A stretch of DNA of 52,100 nucleotides from Caldilineaceae bacterium (GTDB taxonomy: Bacteria; Chloroflexota; Anaerolineae; Caldilineales; Caldilineaceae): contig JADLFO010000044.1 in assembly GCA_020845455.1 (NCBI GenBank), forward strand, positions 1 through 52,100, read 5' to 3'. Numbering within the stretch: the first letter of the stretch is position 1; the number at the start of each line of letters is the position of its first letter. The notes beneath the pieces are model-generated. The model was not told the origin of the DNA and ran no database searches. It saw nothing but the letters and a program-made list of their open reading frames with translations. Shown here piece by piece: positions 44,244 to 52,100 of the stretch. A program made the translations under genes and the position numbers.

Positions 44244-45665
44244 ATGGATAGGTCCCAAGGGACGGTAAGCCGGCTGCGGCAAGTGGCCTGGATGATCACG
44301 GCAATAGGGCTGCTGGCTGCATGTTCGACACCCCCCTCAGCGGCGACGGCCACTCCTGCGGCGGAGGCTGCCGCCGCGCCCACGGCCACACCTGCACTCG
44401 CCGATACGGCGACGCTCACGCAGGCTGAGTCGCTCACCGAGACTGAGGCGCTCACAGAGGTTCCGGAGATCACAGAGGCTGCGGGGGTCACAGAAGCTGC
44501 TGTGCCCGCGGCGCTGCCGACGGTGACGCCCCAGGCTGAAGCGCAAGCAGCCGGCGCGGCCCCGCCTGACTTCGACCCCGACCAAATGAGCCTGGGGCTG
44601 GAAGTCGTGGCCGAAGGGCTGAGCGGCCCGCTGTTTGTGACGCCCGCCGGCGACGGCAGCGGCCGTCTATTTATCGTGGAAAAGCCGGGGCTGATCCACA
44701 TCGTGGCCGACGGGCAAATCGTCCAGCCCGCCTTCCTTGACCTGACCGACCGCGTGCGCAGTTCAGGCAGTGAGCAGGGGCTGCTGGGGCTTGCTTTCGA
44801 CCCCAACTATCCAGAGACGGGCTATTTCTGGGTCAACTATACCGACCGCAACGGCAACACCGTGGTCAGCCGTTTTCATACGGCGGCAGAGACGCCGGAC
44901 CAAGCCGACCCGGCCAGCGAGTTTGTGACGCTCCAGGTCGACCAGCCCGCGGCCAACCACAACGGCGGTATGGTTCTTTTTGGGCCGGATGGCTATCTGT
45001 GGGTTGGGATGGGCGACGGCGGCGGGGCCAACGACCGTTTTGGCAACGCGCAGAACCCGGCCACGCTCCTGGGCAAGATGTTGCGCCTGGATGTGACCGG
45101 CAACCCTGATGTCCCCTATATGATCCCCGCCGACAACCCCTGGGTGGAGGCCGATTGGAATGGGGCCGACGTGGTGGACGAGGCCTGGGCGCTGGGGCTG
45201 CGTAACCCGTGGCGTTTTAGCTTTGACCGCGCCACCGGGGATCTCTGGATCGCCGATGTAGGGCAGAACCAATACGAGGAGATCAACGTCACCCCCGCAG
45301 GCAGCCCCGGCGGCCTCAACTTCGGCTGGCCGATCATGGAAGGGATGCGCTGCTTCCAGAGCGCCGATTGCAGCAGCGATGGGCTGGTGATGCCGGTGGC
45401 CGAGTATGACCACAGCGGCCACTGTTCGGTGACCGGCGGCTATGTCTATCGGGGCAGCGCGTTCCCTGCGCTCAATGGGGTCTATCTCTTTGCCGATTAC
45501 TGCAGTGGCGCGCTGTGGGCCACCGTGCCGGAGGGGGATGGCTGGGCGACCTATCCGATGTTGCAAACTGGGATCATGGTCAGTTCATTTGGCGAGGACG
45601 AGGCCGGCGAGGTGTATGTCACCGACCTGGCCGGAGGGGGCGTGTACCGGTTGGTCGTGCAGTAG
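44244..45665 (+). CDS. Lipoprotein PQQ-dependent sugar dehydrogenase-like protein
   Basis: The 473-residue product has a lipoprotein signal (VAWMITAIGLLAAC, lipobox Cys about residue 28) and an Ala/Thr/Glu-rich linker with TEALTEVPEITEAAGVTEAA. A glucose/sorbosone dehydrogenase-type six-bladed propeller follows: LSGPLFVTPAGDGSGRLFIV, EQGLLGLAFDPNYPETGYFW, NHNGGMVLFGPDGYLWVGMG (the His used as general base in soluble glucose dehydrogenase), LRNPWRFSFDRATGDLWIAD. It likely oxidises a sugar outside the membrane, or is a non-enzymatic relative; PQQ use is inferred from the family. Confidence 0.85.
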   Translation: MDRSQGTVSRLRQVAWMITAIGLLAACSTPPSAATATPAAEAAAAPTATPALADTATLTQAESLTETEALTEVPEITEAAGVTEAAVPAALPTVTPQAEAQAAGAAPPDFDPDQMSLGLEVVAEGLSGPLFVTPAGDGSGRLFIVEKPGLIHIVADGQIVQPAFLDLTDRVRSSGSEQGLLGLAFDPNYPETGYFWVNYTDRNGNTVVSRFHTAAETPDQADPASEFVTLQVDQPAANHNGGMVLFGPDGYLWVGMGDGGGANDRFGNAQNPATLLGKMLRLDVTGNPDVPYMIPADNPWVEADWNGADVVDEAWALGLRNPWRFSFDRATGDLWIADVGQNQYEEINVTPAGSPGGLNFGWPIMEGMRCFQSADCSSDGLVMPVAEYDHSGHCSVTGGYVYRGSAFPALNGVYLFADYCSGALWATVPEGDGWATYPMLQTGIMVSSFGEDEAGEVYVTDLAGGGVYRLVVQ

Positions 45666-45671
45666 CAAATC

Positions 45672-45701
45672 CGTGACCGGCGCTCGCGAGCGCCGGTCAC
45701 G
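45672..45701. terminator. 30-bp perfect palindrome between convergent genes
   Basis: The halves (for example GTGACCGGCGCTCG at 45673-45686) match without mismatch, centred on CGCG. Its place 6 bases after the stop of one gene and 16 before the stop of the opposing gene fits a bidirectional terminator. No T-tract is present on either side. Confidence 0.65.
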
Positions 45702-45717
45702 CTAATCCATCAGATAT

Positions 45718-46107
45718 CTACCAATCCTCGACCATCTCTTCGCGTTCGCCGACGACCTTGAAGCTGCGCGCGCTGCGCTCGCCCGGCTGCCGGCCCGACC
45801 CGGCGAAACCGGCGTGGCGCTGGTCCGGCGTGGGCTGCAGGGCAGGCGGCCCGGCGACGACGATCACCGGCGGCTGCGGCGCGTAGTGGCCCCACATGGC
45901 ATTGCCCGCGCGCCGGCGTTCCTGCTCGGCGGCGTTGTCGCGCCGCCGCCCGCTCGCCAGCACCAGCAGCGCCGCCGGGATCCCGGCCATGACGCCAAAG
46001 AGGACACCCACGGCCATGCTCAACGCATCGGGGCTGAGGCTGCCGCCGATGCGCCAGCCCGCCACGCCGACAAAGACCAACAGCAGCAAGCCAAGATAGC
46101 GTTTCAT
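45718..46107 (-). CDS. Small membrane protein coupled to the FtsK-like gene
   Basis: The 129-residue product has two N-terminal hydrophobic helices ([14 protein letters not shown] and [20 protein letters not shown]) and a long polar, Pro- and Arg-rich tail ending [13 protein letters not shown]. Its ATG overlaps the stop of the upstream FtsK-like gene by four bases, so translation is coupled. No family is recognised. It may anchor the cytosolic motor to the membrane; this is inference. Confidence 0.7.
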   Translation of the reverse strand: MKRYLGLLLLVFVGVAGWRIGGSLSPDALSMAVGVLFGVMAGIPAALLVLASGRRRDNAAEQERRRAGNAMWGHYAPQPPVIVVAGPPALQPTPDQRHAGFAGSGRQPGERSARSFKVVGEREEMVEDW

Positions 46108-47162
46108 TGTTTCCTCCTAGCTTCCCTCGACTCCCATCTCCGTTCTTGCCCGCATGCACGGCTGTGCGCCGCCACTGCCGTCAGGTCGTCCGGCCCCAGC
46201 CAGGCCGCCTGGAAACGCACGGCTTCGCCCTTGGCTACCAACAGAAAATCGCCTTTGCCTCCTAGTTTTTCTGCCCCGCTGTCGCGCAGACCGGTGGCGT
46301 AGCGCGCCTCGTCGCGCGAGGCGACTGCACCCACCAGCCGCACCGGGAAATTGGCCTTCATCGCGCCGCCGATCAACGCCGCCGTGGGCTTCTGGGTGCA
46401 GGCCACCAGATGCACACCCGCCTCGCGGCCACGCTGCGCCAGGCGGGTAATCAACTCTTCCAGTATACGCCCGCCGGTCTGGAGCAGGTCGGCCAGTTCG
46501 TCGACGGCCACGACGAGCAGCGGACTGTGCTGCCCGGCGCGGTCGCGGCGCTCCATCTCCTGTACCACCTGGGCCAGCCGCGTCGCGCCCGCTTCGGGCG
46601 TGTCTACCACCTTGCCCAGGACATGCGGCAGGGCAGCCAGCGGGCCAAAGCCGCGCCCCTTGGGGTCGATCAACAGCAGACGCACAGCGTCAGGGTCATG
46701 AAAATAGGCCAGTGAGGTGAGCAGCGTGCGCGCCAGCGCCGTTTTGCCGCTGCCCGTCGTCCCGGCGATCAAGACATGTACCACATCGGGCGAGGGGAGC
46801 CGCAGCAAGAGCGGCGCGCCGCTGGCCTCCACGCCCAAGAGCGCCGTGCCCGCGGCGGGCGACTCCATGCCTTCGCACAGGGGCAGCAGCCGCACGGGGG
46901 CCGGCGTGCGCCGTGGGATCTCGACCAAGAGTTTGCCTTCGCGGCGATAGATGCGTACATCGCGGCAGCCGAGCGCCAGCGCCAGTTCTTCGGCCAGCGC
47001 CGCCACTTTGCCCACCTTGACGCCCAGCGGCGTGCGCAGATGATATTGCACCATGCGCGGGGTCACGACCCCGCCGTCGATCTGCCCAGGCACGCGATGC
47101 TGCGCTAGGACAGCCTCGATGCGGTCGGCTTGCGCTTCGAGCGCGCCACGCCGGATCGGCAT
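46104..47162 (-). CDS. Cytosolic FtsK/SpoIIIE-type motor
   Basis: ATG 47162 (AAGAAGG upstream) gives 352 residues. Residues 25-85 match the FtsK alpha domain ([40 protein letters not shown]). The RecA-like motor follows with Walker [10 protein letters not shown] (Lys140), [13 protein letters not shown], Walker [23 protein letters not shown] and [16 protein letters not shown]. No membrane domain and no gamma DNA-orienting domain are present. It could pump DNA in chromosome resolution, conjugation or phage-like processes. A GAAC-N4-GTTC box overlies its promoter, suggesting DNA-damage control. The coupled small membrane protein follows. Confidence 0.87.
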   Translation of the reverse strand: MPIRRGALEAQADRIEAVLAQHRVPGQIDGGVVTPRMVQYHLRTPLGVKVGKVAALAEELALALGCRDVRIYRREGKLLVEIPRRTPAPVRLLPLCEGMESPAAGTALLGVEASGAPLLLRLPSPDVVHVLIAGTTGSGKTALARTLLTSLAYFHDPDAVRLLLIDPKGRGFGPLAALPHVLGKVVDTPEAGATRLAQVVQEMERRDRAGQHSPLLVVAVDELADLLQTGGRILEELITRLAQRGREAGVHLVACTQKPTAALIGGAMKANFPVRLVGAVASRDEARYATGLRDSGAEKLGGKGDFLLVAKGEAVRFQAAWLGPDDLTAVAAHSRACGQERRWESREARRKQ

Positions 47163-47231
47163 AGGGTACCTTCTTTCTGTGCAGGTTGACATGCAGCCAC
47201 AGCCCCCGCCGGGGCCGGTGGAGGTGATTCT

Positions 47232-47260
47232 AGGGTACAGAACATACGTTCTATTGTCAA
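47232..47260 (-). promoter_or_regulatory. Promoter with embedded LexA-type SOS box
   Basis: On the minus strand TTGACA (47260-47255) is followed by a 17-base spacer and TACCCT (47237-47232). The spacer carries the perfect palindrome AGAACGTATGTTCT (47239-47252), a match to GAAC-N4-GTTC, the LexA site of many Gram-positive-type systems. The FtsK-like start codon lies about 70 bases downstream. Confidence 0.65.
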
Positions 47261-47305
47261 GACGGAAACAATTCCCTCTGGGATATGCGCGGGCAGAGGG
47301 GAGAA

Positions 47306-47376
47306 TTCACCGCAGAGAATTCACCGCAAAGGACGCAAAGCACGCAAAGGCCAGAGAAGAGGAGACAGAGAAGAGG
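47306..47376 (+). repeat. Dispersed CACCGCAAAGG-type repeat, copy B
   Basis: TTCACCGCAGAGAATTCACC begins this copy; ACGCAAAG units follow and it ends in an AG-rich tail (GAGACAGAGAAGAGGG). It resembles copy A at 3187-3262. The divergent gap between the FtsK-like and HAD genes (47163-47480) holds this, copy C and the SOS-type promoter. Confidence 0.7.
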
Positions 47377-47434
47377 GTAAAAGCGATTTGCGGGGCAGGG
47401 GCAAATTGGCTACACTCCTGGAAATCTCAAGAGA

Positions 47435-47472
47435 ATCACCGCAGAGCCACAAAGGGCGCAAAGCGTAGAGGG
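47435..47472 (+). repeat. Dispersed CACCGCAAAGG-type repeat, copy C
   Basis: ATCACCGCAGAGCCACAAAG followed by GGCGCAAAG and TAGAGGG. The terminal AGAGGG lies eight bases before the GTG of the HAD gene and probably serves as its ribosome binding site, as copy A does for the PAAR gene. Confidence 0.65.
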
Positions 47473-47480
47473 TACAGCCT

Positions 47481-48176
47481 GTGATCGATTTTGAGCGATT
47501 TACTCATCTGACCTTTGACTGTTACGGCACGCTGATCGACTGGGAGACGGGGATCTTGCGCGCCGTCCAGCCGGTGTTACAACGCCATGGGTTGATGGTG
47601 TTGGATACAGCCGTTTTGCAGCAATATGCCAAGCTGGAAGCCGAACTGGAGGCGGGACCCTACATCCCCTATCGCGAGGTGCTACGCAGGGTGATGGCCG
47701 GGTTGGCGGTCGAGTTAGGATTTGTACCCGAAGGCGATGAACTGGATACACTGGCGGACTCTGTACAGTACTGGCCGCCGTTTCGTGATTCGAGCGACGC
47801 GCTGCAGCGGTTGCAGCGGCGTTACAAGCTGGTGATCCTCTCCAACATCGACGACGATCTCTTTGCGGCTTCCGAAAAACTGCTGGGCGTGACCTTCGAC
47901 GCCGTGATCACGGCGCAGCAGGTGGGGAGCTACAAGCCCAACTTGCGCCATTTCGAGGCGGCGCTGGCGCGGCTGGCTGTGCCCAAGGGGCAGATTTTGC
48001 ATGTGGCGCAAAGTCTTTACCATGACCATGTGCCCGCCCAGGCGCAGGGCTTCACGTCGGTCTGGGTCAACCGGCCCAGCCTGCTGCCGGGCACGGGGCT
48101 TGCGCTGCCGGTCGACGTGCTGCCCGACCTGGAAGCGCCGGATATGCGCACGCTGGTCGAACGGATGGGGCTATAG
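47481..48176 (+). CDS. HAD-family hydrolase, haloacid dehalogenase type II-like
   Basis: The 231-residue protein has all four HAD motifs: FDCYGTLIDWE (nucleophile Asp near residue 12), VILSNIDDD, the SYKPNL Lys and a late acidic motif LHVAQSLYHDHVPAQAQGF. Between motifs I and II lies the helical cap of subclass I (VLQRHGLMVLDTAVLQQYAK). The closest group is haloacid dehalogenase type II, but the substrate could be any small phosphate or haloacid. GTG 47481 with AGAGGG from a repeat element. Confidence 0.85.
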   Translation: MIDFERFTHLTFDCYGTLIDWETGILRAVQPVLQRHGLMVLDTAVLQQYAKLEAELEAGPYIPYREVLRRVMAGLAVELGFVPEGDELDTLADSVQYWPPFRDSSDALQRLQRRYKLVILSNIDDDLFAASEKLLGVTFDAVITAQQVGSYKPNLRHFEAALARLAVPKGQILHVAQSLYHDHVPAQAQGFTSVWVNRPSLLPGTGLALPVDVLPDLEAPDMRTLVERMGL

Positions 48177-48202
48177 AGTGCGGTTTTGTTTGATAGCTTC
48201 GA

Positions 48203-49096
48203 TTAGCCTTTGATACCCGAAACGCGCACACCTTCCACAATAAACTGTTGCATAAATAGAAATAGGATCAGTAAGGGAAGAATTGCTAAGGCAGCGCCCA
48301 TAAAGAGTGCGGGCAGATTGATAGTCTGTGCCGTTAGGAACGTGGAAAGCACAACCTGTACCGTCCACCAGTTAGGCGTTTGCCCAATCACCAACGGCCA
48401 TAGAAATGAATTCCAACTGCCAATAAAGGCGATGGCCCCCAGGGAAACCAGGATACCAATCGAGTTGGGCAGCAGAAGGTAGCGGTAGATGCCCCAATAC
48501 CCAAGCCCATCTACCCATCCTGCATCCTCAATATCTTTAGGAAAATCAAGATAGAACTGGCGAAACAGAAACGCGGCAAACGTGTTAATCAGACCGGGGA
48601 TGATTAAACCCGGAAAGGAGTTGACCCATCCCAAGGCGGCGACGATGACAAATGTAGGGACAAAGGTGACCGCGCTGGGGATCATAAGGGTGAGCAGCAT
48701 CATGAAAAAGACAAGATTGCTCCACCGGTAGGGAATGCGCGCCAGTCCATACCCGGCCATTGAGGCAATCAGCATTTGACCGGCTGTCTGGACGACGGCG
48801 ATGACCGCCGAGTTACGCAATCCTGTCAGCATGGGGGCGCTTGGCTCGTTGAACAGCGCCGTGAAGTTGCTCCATTGGGGTGGATTAGGGATCCATACCC
48901 AGTCGAACGAGGTGATCTGGCGTTGTGTCAACAGCGCATTGCGAAAGATGATATAGAACGGGATCAAAAAGAGGAGCGCCAGGACGCTCAAAACCAGATA
49001 GCGGATCGCCGGACCCACATAGCGCCCCAAGGGTTTGCCGCGTTTAGTCGTAGGGCGAAACGATTCCTGGCGAGCCTGAGCCGCAGTTGTAGACAT
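48203..49096 (-). CDS. Sugar ABC transporter permease (MalG-like)
   Basis: The 297-residue inner-membrane protein has six hydrophobic segments. The permease EAA-type loop is present as DIEDAGWVDGLGYWGIYRYL, with the downstream GAIAFIGSWNSFLWPLVIGQ. N-terminal YLVLSVLALLFLIPFYIIFR and C-terminal LLILFLFMQQFIVEGVRVSG are typical of the MalG/UgpE family. It is the last gene of the operon (binding protein, MalF-like, MalG-like); no ATPase gene is present, so a shared MsiK-like ATPase elsewhere is likely. ATG 49096 follows GGGGAGC. Confidence 0.92.
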   Translation of the reverse strand: MSTTAAQARQESFRPTTKRGKPLGRYVGPAIRYLVLSVLALLFLIPFYIIFRNALLTQRQITSFDWVWIPNPPQWSNFTALFNEPSAPMLTGLRNSAVIAVVQTAGQMLIASMAGYGLARIPYRWSNLVFFMMLLTLMIPSAVTFVPTFVIVAALGWVNSFPGLIIPGLINTFAAFLFRQFYLDFPKDIEDAGWVDGLGYWGIYRYLLLPNSIGILVSLGAIAFIGSWNSFLWPLVIGQTPNWWTVQVVLSTFLTAQTINLPALFMGAALAILPLLILFLFMQQFIVEGVRVSGIKG

Positions 49097-49120
49097 GGTA
49101 GCTCCCCTATGTCTATTGGA

Positions 49121-50080
49121 CTATTGGACCGCCTTGCCAAAGCCGAGGAAGCGACCTTGGAACAGCGTGATGATCACAATAATGCCCGCCAAGATAAACG
49201 CGCCCGCCGAACCACGACCATAATCTTGGTTGCTGATCGCGACTTGATAGAGATAGACCAAGGGGGGGCGCGCCAAGTTAATATTGCTTGACGCCGCCGT
49301 ACCGGTCAGCACATTATAAAATTCGTCGAATGCCTGGAAGGCGGCAATTAGGTTCAACAGCAGCACGGAAACAGAGGTATTGCGCAACAACGGGAAGGTG
49401 ATATAGCGGAAGGTCGTCCAGCCACTGCTGGCGCCGTCTACGCTGGCAGCTTCGTACAGAGGGCGCGGAATTTCCTGCAATCCGGCCAAAAAGAGGATCA
49501 TATAGAAGCCCACCTGTAACCACAGCCGCAGGGTCACCAAAACCAGCCAATACCAGGGTGGGTCCGTCGTCCCGATCCACACGATAGGGTCAAGCCCAAA
49601 CCAGTAGAGCACAATGTTGGCAAACCCGTAGGGCAGGCTGTTGAAGAGATTCATCCGCCATACCAGCGAGGCGACTACATAAGAACAGGCAGTCGGGATA
49701 AAAAAGACTGAACGGAAGAACCCTTGCCCATGGCGCGCGCTGTTCACAAGCAGCGCCAAGCCCAAGGATAGCGCAAATGTGGTCGGGACAATAAAGAGCG
49801 CAAAAATGCTAAAGGTGATCAACGATTCGATAAAAGCAGGGTTGGTAATCATGTATACATAGTTTGCCAGACCGACGAACTGCTGTGGCGTTACTGTGGA
49901 GCGTGCTTCAAAAAAGCTCAGGTAGAGACCCCACACAATCGGGATGTACGTGAAGACAAGCAGCCCCAGCATCATTGGGCCGACAAAGGCCCAAAAAGCC
50001 AACGTTGTGCGCGCGATCCGATGGCCGGAACGACGTGGGGTAGCGGTGGGTTGAGCCGACATGACGCTTTGCGCCCCCAT
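49121..50080 (-). CDS. Sugar ABC transporter permease (MalF/UgpA-like)
   Basis: The 319-residue product has six membrane segments, beginning TTLAFWAFVGPMMLGLLVFT with PIVWGLYLSFFEA. The EAA loop reads YEAASVDGASSGWTTFRYIT, followed by LLLNLIAAFQAFDEFYNVLT. It forms the channel with the MalG-like partner, 24 bases downstream. ATG 50080 has GAGGAG seven bases upstream; the first 20 residues are polar and cytosolic. Confidence 0.92.
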   Translation of the reverse strand: MGAQSVMSAQPTATPRRSGHRIARTTLAFWAFVGPMMLGLLVFTYIPIVWGLYLSFFEARSTVTPQQFVGLANYVYMITNPAFIESLITFSIFALFIVPTTFALSLGLALLVNSARHGQGFFRSVFFIPTACSYVVASLVWRMNLFNSLPYGFANIVLYWFGLDPIVWIGTTDPPWYWLVLVTLRLWLQVGFYMILFLAGLQEIPRPLYEAASVDGASSGWTTFRYITFPLLRNTSVSVLLLNLIAAFQAFDEFYNVLTGTAASSNINLARPPLVYLYQVAISNQDYGRGSAGAFILAGIIVIITLFQGRFLGFGKAVQ

Positions 50081-50181
50081 TTCTTCGCTCCTCGCTCTCG
50101 ATGGGTCTGCCCTGCCTGCCGGCTAGAGTATAGGGCCGGCAGGCAGGGCACGCCGATCAGTGGACAAATGTGGCTCGCAAC

Positions 50182-51525
50182 CTATTGCAGGTTCAACCGT
50201 TCCAGTTCTGCCTTTACGCCCTCTGCGGCAGCCGCCATCTCCGTCTCCGGATCGGCGCCCTCACGCAGGATGCGGTCGATGGCGTCGCCATAGATCGTTC
50301 CCATCGCCCCTGTCCAGAGCGGTGGCGCCGGATGGCCATAGTTATAGAGAATTTGGACGGCTTCGGCCGCCGGCCCGCTCTGCAGCGCCTCGGCTTCGGC
50401 GGCTGCACTCTTGCGCGGCGGAACATGGAACCCATAAGACAGATTCCAGTCTCTTTGGATATCCTTATTATCGATCCAAAGACACTTCACATATTCCAGC
50501 GCTTTGGCTGCGTTGGGACCCTTTAAATTCACCATCTGCGACCAACCGCCCCAGAATGTCGACGGCATTCCGTCTGCATCCAGCGCAGGCCAGGGGATCA
50601 CGCCAAAGTCATCGCCGAGCGCCTCTTGAATCGCAGGCATGGCCCAAAGACCGCCCCATTGCATCGCAGCCAGACCGTCAATAAACACAGACGGATCCCA
50701 CCAATCGGTGGGAGCGCCCACCAGAATGCCGTCTTTGTGGGCGTTCATGAACTCCTGGGCTTTGGCGAAGGCTTGCACCGTGCGTTCGTTATAGAACCCC
50801 ACCTCATTGCCGTCGAGGAATGCGTGACCGGAAGACCAGAGAATGTTGCTCGCCATCACGCCGATGCCGCCGTCGTTGCCCATAAAGATGCCCTTGATAC
50901 GGCCATCATTCAAGGCGTCAATCGCCGCGCCCAACTCGTCCAGCGTGGTCGGCGGCTCAATGCCGGCTTCCTCTAACATGCTTTTGCGATAGTAGAGCAG
51001 GCCCGTGTCGTCCAACATTTTCACGGCATACTTCTTGCCTTCAATCGTGACCGATTCGATGTCCTGCGGGGTGAAATCGTCCAAGGCGTCGCCATAGATG
51101 TCATCCATTGCGGCAATCTGGCCCGACCGCACCATGTCCAGCGTCGGTTGCCCCTCAAACACATCCGGCGCTTCGGCGGTGAGCAACGCCGCATTGAGCT
51201 TTGCGCCATAGTCACCGGGCACCCACACCATGGTTACCTTGGCGCCCACGGCTTCACCGCACTCCACCGCATAGCGCTCGGCGGCCTGCTGTGTCCCTTC
51301 TTCGCCATATTGGTGATACCAGTGCGTTAACTCTACCAGGTCTGTATCTGCAGCCGTGTCTGCAGCCGTATCGGCAGGTGTACTCGACTCGGCCGCCGCA
51401 TCTCCGGCCGTATCTCCGGCAGAATCGGCGCTGCCGGTATCTGTAGCAGCGCCCCCTCCACCACAGGCTGCCAGCAGTAACCCTATGACCATGATCATGC
51501 TGATGAGCGTTATCTTGCGGTGCAT
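50182..51525 (-). CDS. Lipoprotein solute-binding protein of a sugar ABC transporter
   Basis: The 447-residue family 1 binding protein starts with a lipoprotein signal (ISMIMVIGLLLAACGGGG). A low-complexity Asp/Ala/Thr spacer (about residues 28-60) precedes the binding fold: VELTHWYHQYGEEGTQQAAE, KVTMVWVPGDYGAKLNAALL, APDVFEGQPTLDMVRSGQIA, GLLYYRKSMLEEAGIEPPTT. It would deliver an oligosaccharide or sugar-like solute to the permeases just downstream. The specificity cannot be told. AGGAGG lies five bases before the ATG, an ideal site for a highly expressed gene. Confidence 0.92.
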   Translation of the reverse strand: MHRKITLISMIMVIGLLLAACGGGGAATDTGSADSAGDTAGDAAAESSTPADTAADTAADTDLVELTHWYHQYGEEGTQQAAERYAVECGEAVGAKVTMVWVPGDYGAKLNAALLTAEAPDVFEGQPTLDMVRSGQIAAMDDIYGDALDDFTPQDIESVTIEGKKYAVKMLDDTGLLYYRKSMLEEAGIEPPTTLDELGAAIDALNDGRIKGIFMGNDGGIGVMASNILWSSGHAFLDGNEVGFYNERTVQAFAKAQEFMNAHKDGILVGAPTDWWDPSVFIDGLAAMQWGGLWAMPAIQEALGDDFGVIPWPALDADGMPSTFWGGWSQMVNLKGPNAAKALEYVKCLWIDNKDIQRDWNLSYGFHVPPRKSAAAEAEALQSGPAAEAVQILYNYGHPAPPLWTGAMGTIYGDAIDRILREGADPETEMAAAAEGVKAELERLNLQ

Positions 51526-51992
51526 TATTGCCTCCTCAGATTTGTTGGACCAATTTGGATCAATCGCGTCAAAAAAACCTACACGCCATCATCCGTACAA
51601 AGCGTGGTGTCGTCTCTGTGACCGATCATGCGCACGGGACTTATCTCCAAAAATAGACTTGTTCCCGGCAATCTTGGACGGTGGTGGGTATCTGTGGTGC
51701 TGGAATACGGGCGCTGGAATACGACCAGGATCAATCGCCGTCGTTTTGCGCCTTCCGACCGGCGTCGCCAGAGCGACCCGGCCGGCGGGCGGCTCCAAAA
51801 GACGGCGACATGAGCGACGGCCATCCGCACGAGAAGCGACAGTTTTGTCTCCCAGATTAAAAGTAAGTTTTTGGGTAGCCGATAGTATAAACCACTGCTT
51901 GCATTCATACGCTACCATAGCAGATTCTGAGTGTCAAACCCTCCTTTTCTGCCCAGAATCGAGCATTATAAAGATTGACATCCGGACATAAC
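51526..51992. other. Intergenic region upstream of the ABC operon
   Basis: No gene is supported here; open frames overlap on both strands without ribosome binding sites. It should hold the promoter of the minus-strand transporter operon. Two direct copies of GCTGGAATACG (51699-51709 and 51713-51723) and a TTGGACCAA/TTGGATCAA pair near the start codon (51545-51563) are possible operator sites. No -35/-10 pair could be placed with confidence. Confidence 0.5.
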
Positions 51993-52100
51993 TCAGCATA
52001 AGGCGAGAAGGCGCTTGACAAAGGGCGGCAGGTCGCCGTGCTGGGCTTGGTGGTCTTGGAGAATCGCATCCGTTGCCATCATGTCCAACAAGCGGCGCAA
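51993..52100 (-). CDS. C-terminal end of an unidentified gene, partial
   Basis: The minus strand is open from the right edge of the window to a TGA at 51993-51995, giving 35 residues (LRRLLDMMATDAILQDHQAQ then GDLPPFVKRLLALC). The amphipathic helical look is that of a real protein end. It is too short to identify. It would be co-oriented with the transporter operon and could be a regulator or unrelated gene. Confidence 0.5.
   Translation of the reverse strand: MRRLLDMMATDAILQDHQAQHGDLPPFVKRLLALC

Noticed and set aside
45672-45701. Attachment or recombination site
   Set aside because: Its position between two converging stop codons is better explained by transcription termination.

Overview
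The window looks like a chromosome segment from a GC-rich member of the Chloroflexota (Caldilineae/Anaerolineae-like). The basis is indirect: secreted proteins with Thr-Pro linkers and a C-terminal YLPL-type tail, many GTG/TTG starts behind strong Shine-Dalgarno sequences, and a candidate LexA box of the GAAC-N4-GTTC type. No rRNA, tRNA, CRISPR array or complete insertion sequence was seen.

Region 1 (1-14208, + strand) is the distal half of a contractile injection system (eCIS, phage-tail-like) operon. In order: a partial gene with a His/Cys pattern resembling clan CD proteases, a gpD/VgrG-N-like hub, a gpV/gp5-like spike, a PAAR tip, a gp25-like wedge protein, a baseplate J protein, a tail-I-like protein carrying a beta-propeller, two long coiled-coil fibre-like proteins sharing one architecture, and a beta-rich protein of unknown role. 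Sheath, tube and ATPase genes would lie to the left, outside the window.

Region 2 (14209-15792) is a gene-poor gap with inverted repeats, a triple 11-bp tandem repeat and at most one small membrane protein gene on the minus strand.

Region 3 (15793-43427, + strand) is an exopolysaccharide locus. It has a priming sugar transferase, a Wzz/BY-kinase chain-length regulator, three paralogous secreted propeller proteins (two with metallophosphatase domains), an O-antigen ligase/polymerase-like protein, a secreted parallel beta-helix protein, a sulfotransferase, a pyruvate-kinase-like/ATP-sulfurylase fusion, a CPA2-type antiporter, a flippase, two P-loop kinase-like proteins, a GT4 glycosyltransferase, a methyltransferase, a hexapeptide acyltransferase and a TIGR03006-like polysaccharide deacetylase. 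Together they suggest a sulfated, acylated, deacetylated surface polysaccharide, with activated sulfate made by the fusion protein and transferred by its neighbour.

Region 4 (43428-52100) holds housekeeping and accessory genes: a YdjM/DUF457-like membrane protein, a lipoprotein sugar dehydrogenase, a two-gene minus-strand unit with a cytosolic FtsK-type motor under a likely LexA-controlled promoter, a HAD hydrolase, a sugar ABC transporter operon (binding protein and two permeases, minus strand) and the end of one more minus-strand gene.

The most striking items are the pyruvate kinase/ATP sulfurylase fusion, the shared C-terminal tail of the secreted proteins (with internal relics at domain junctions), the candidate protease in the eCIS operon, and the LexA-type box inside the FtsK-like promoter.
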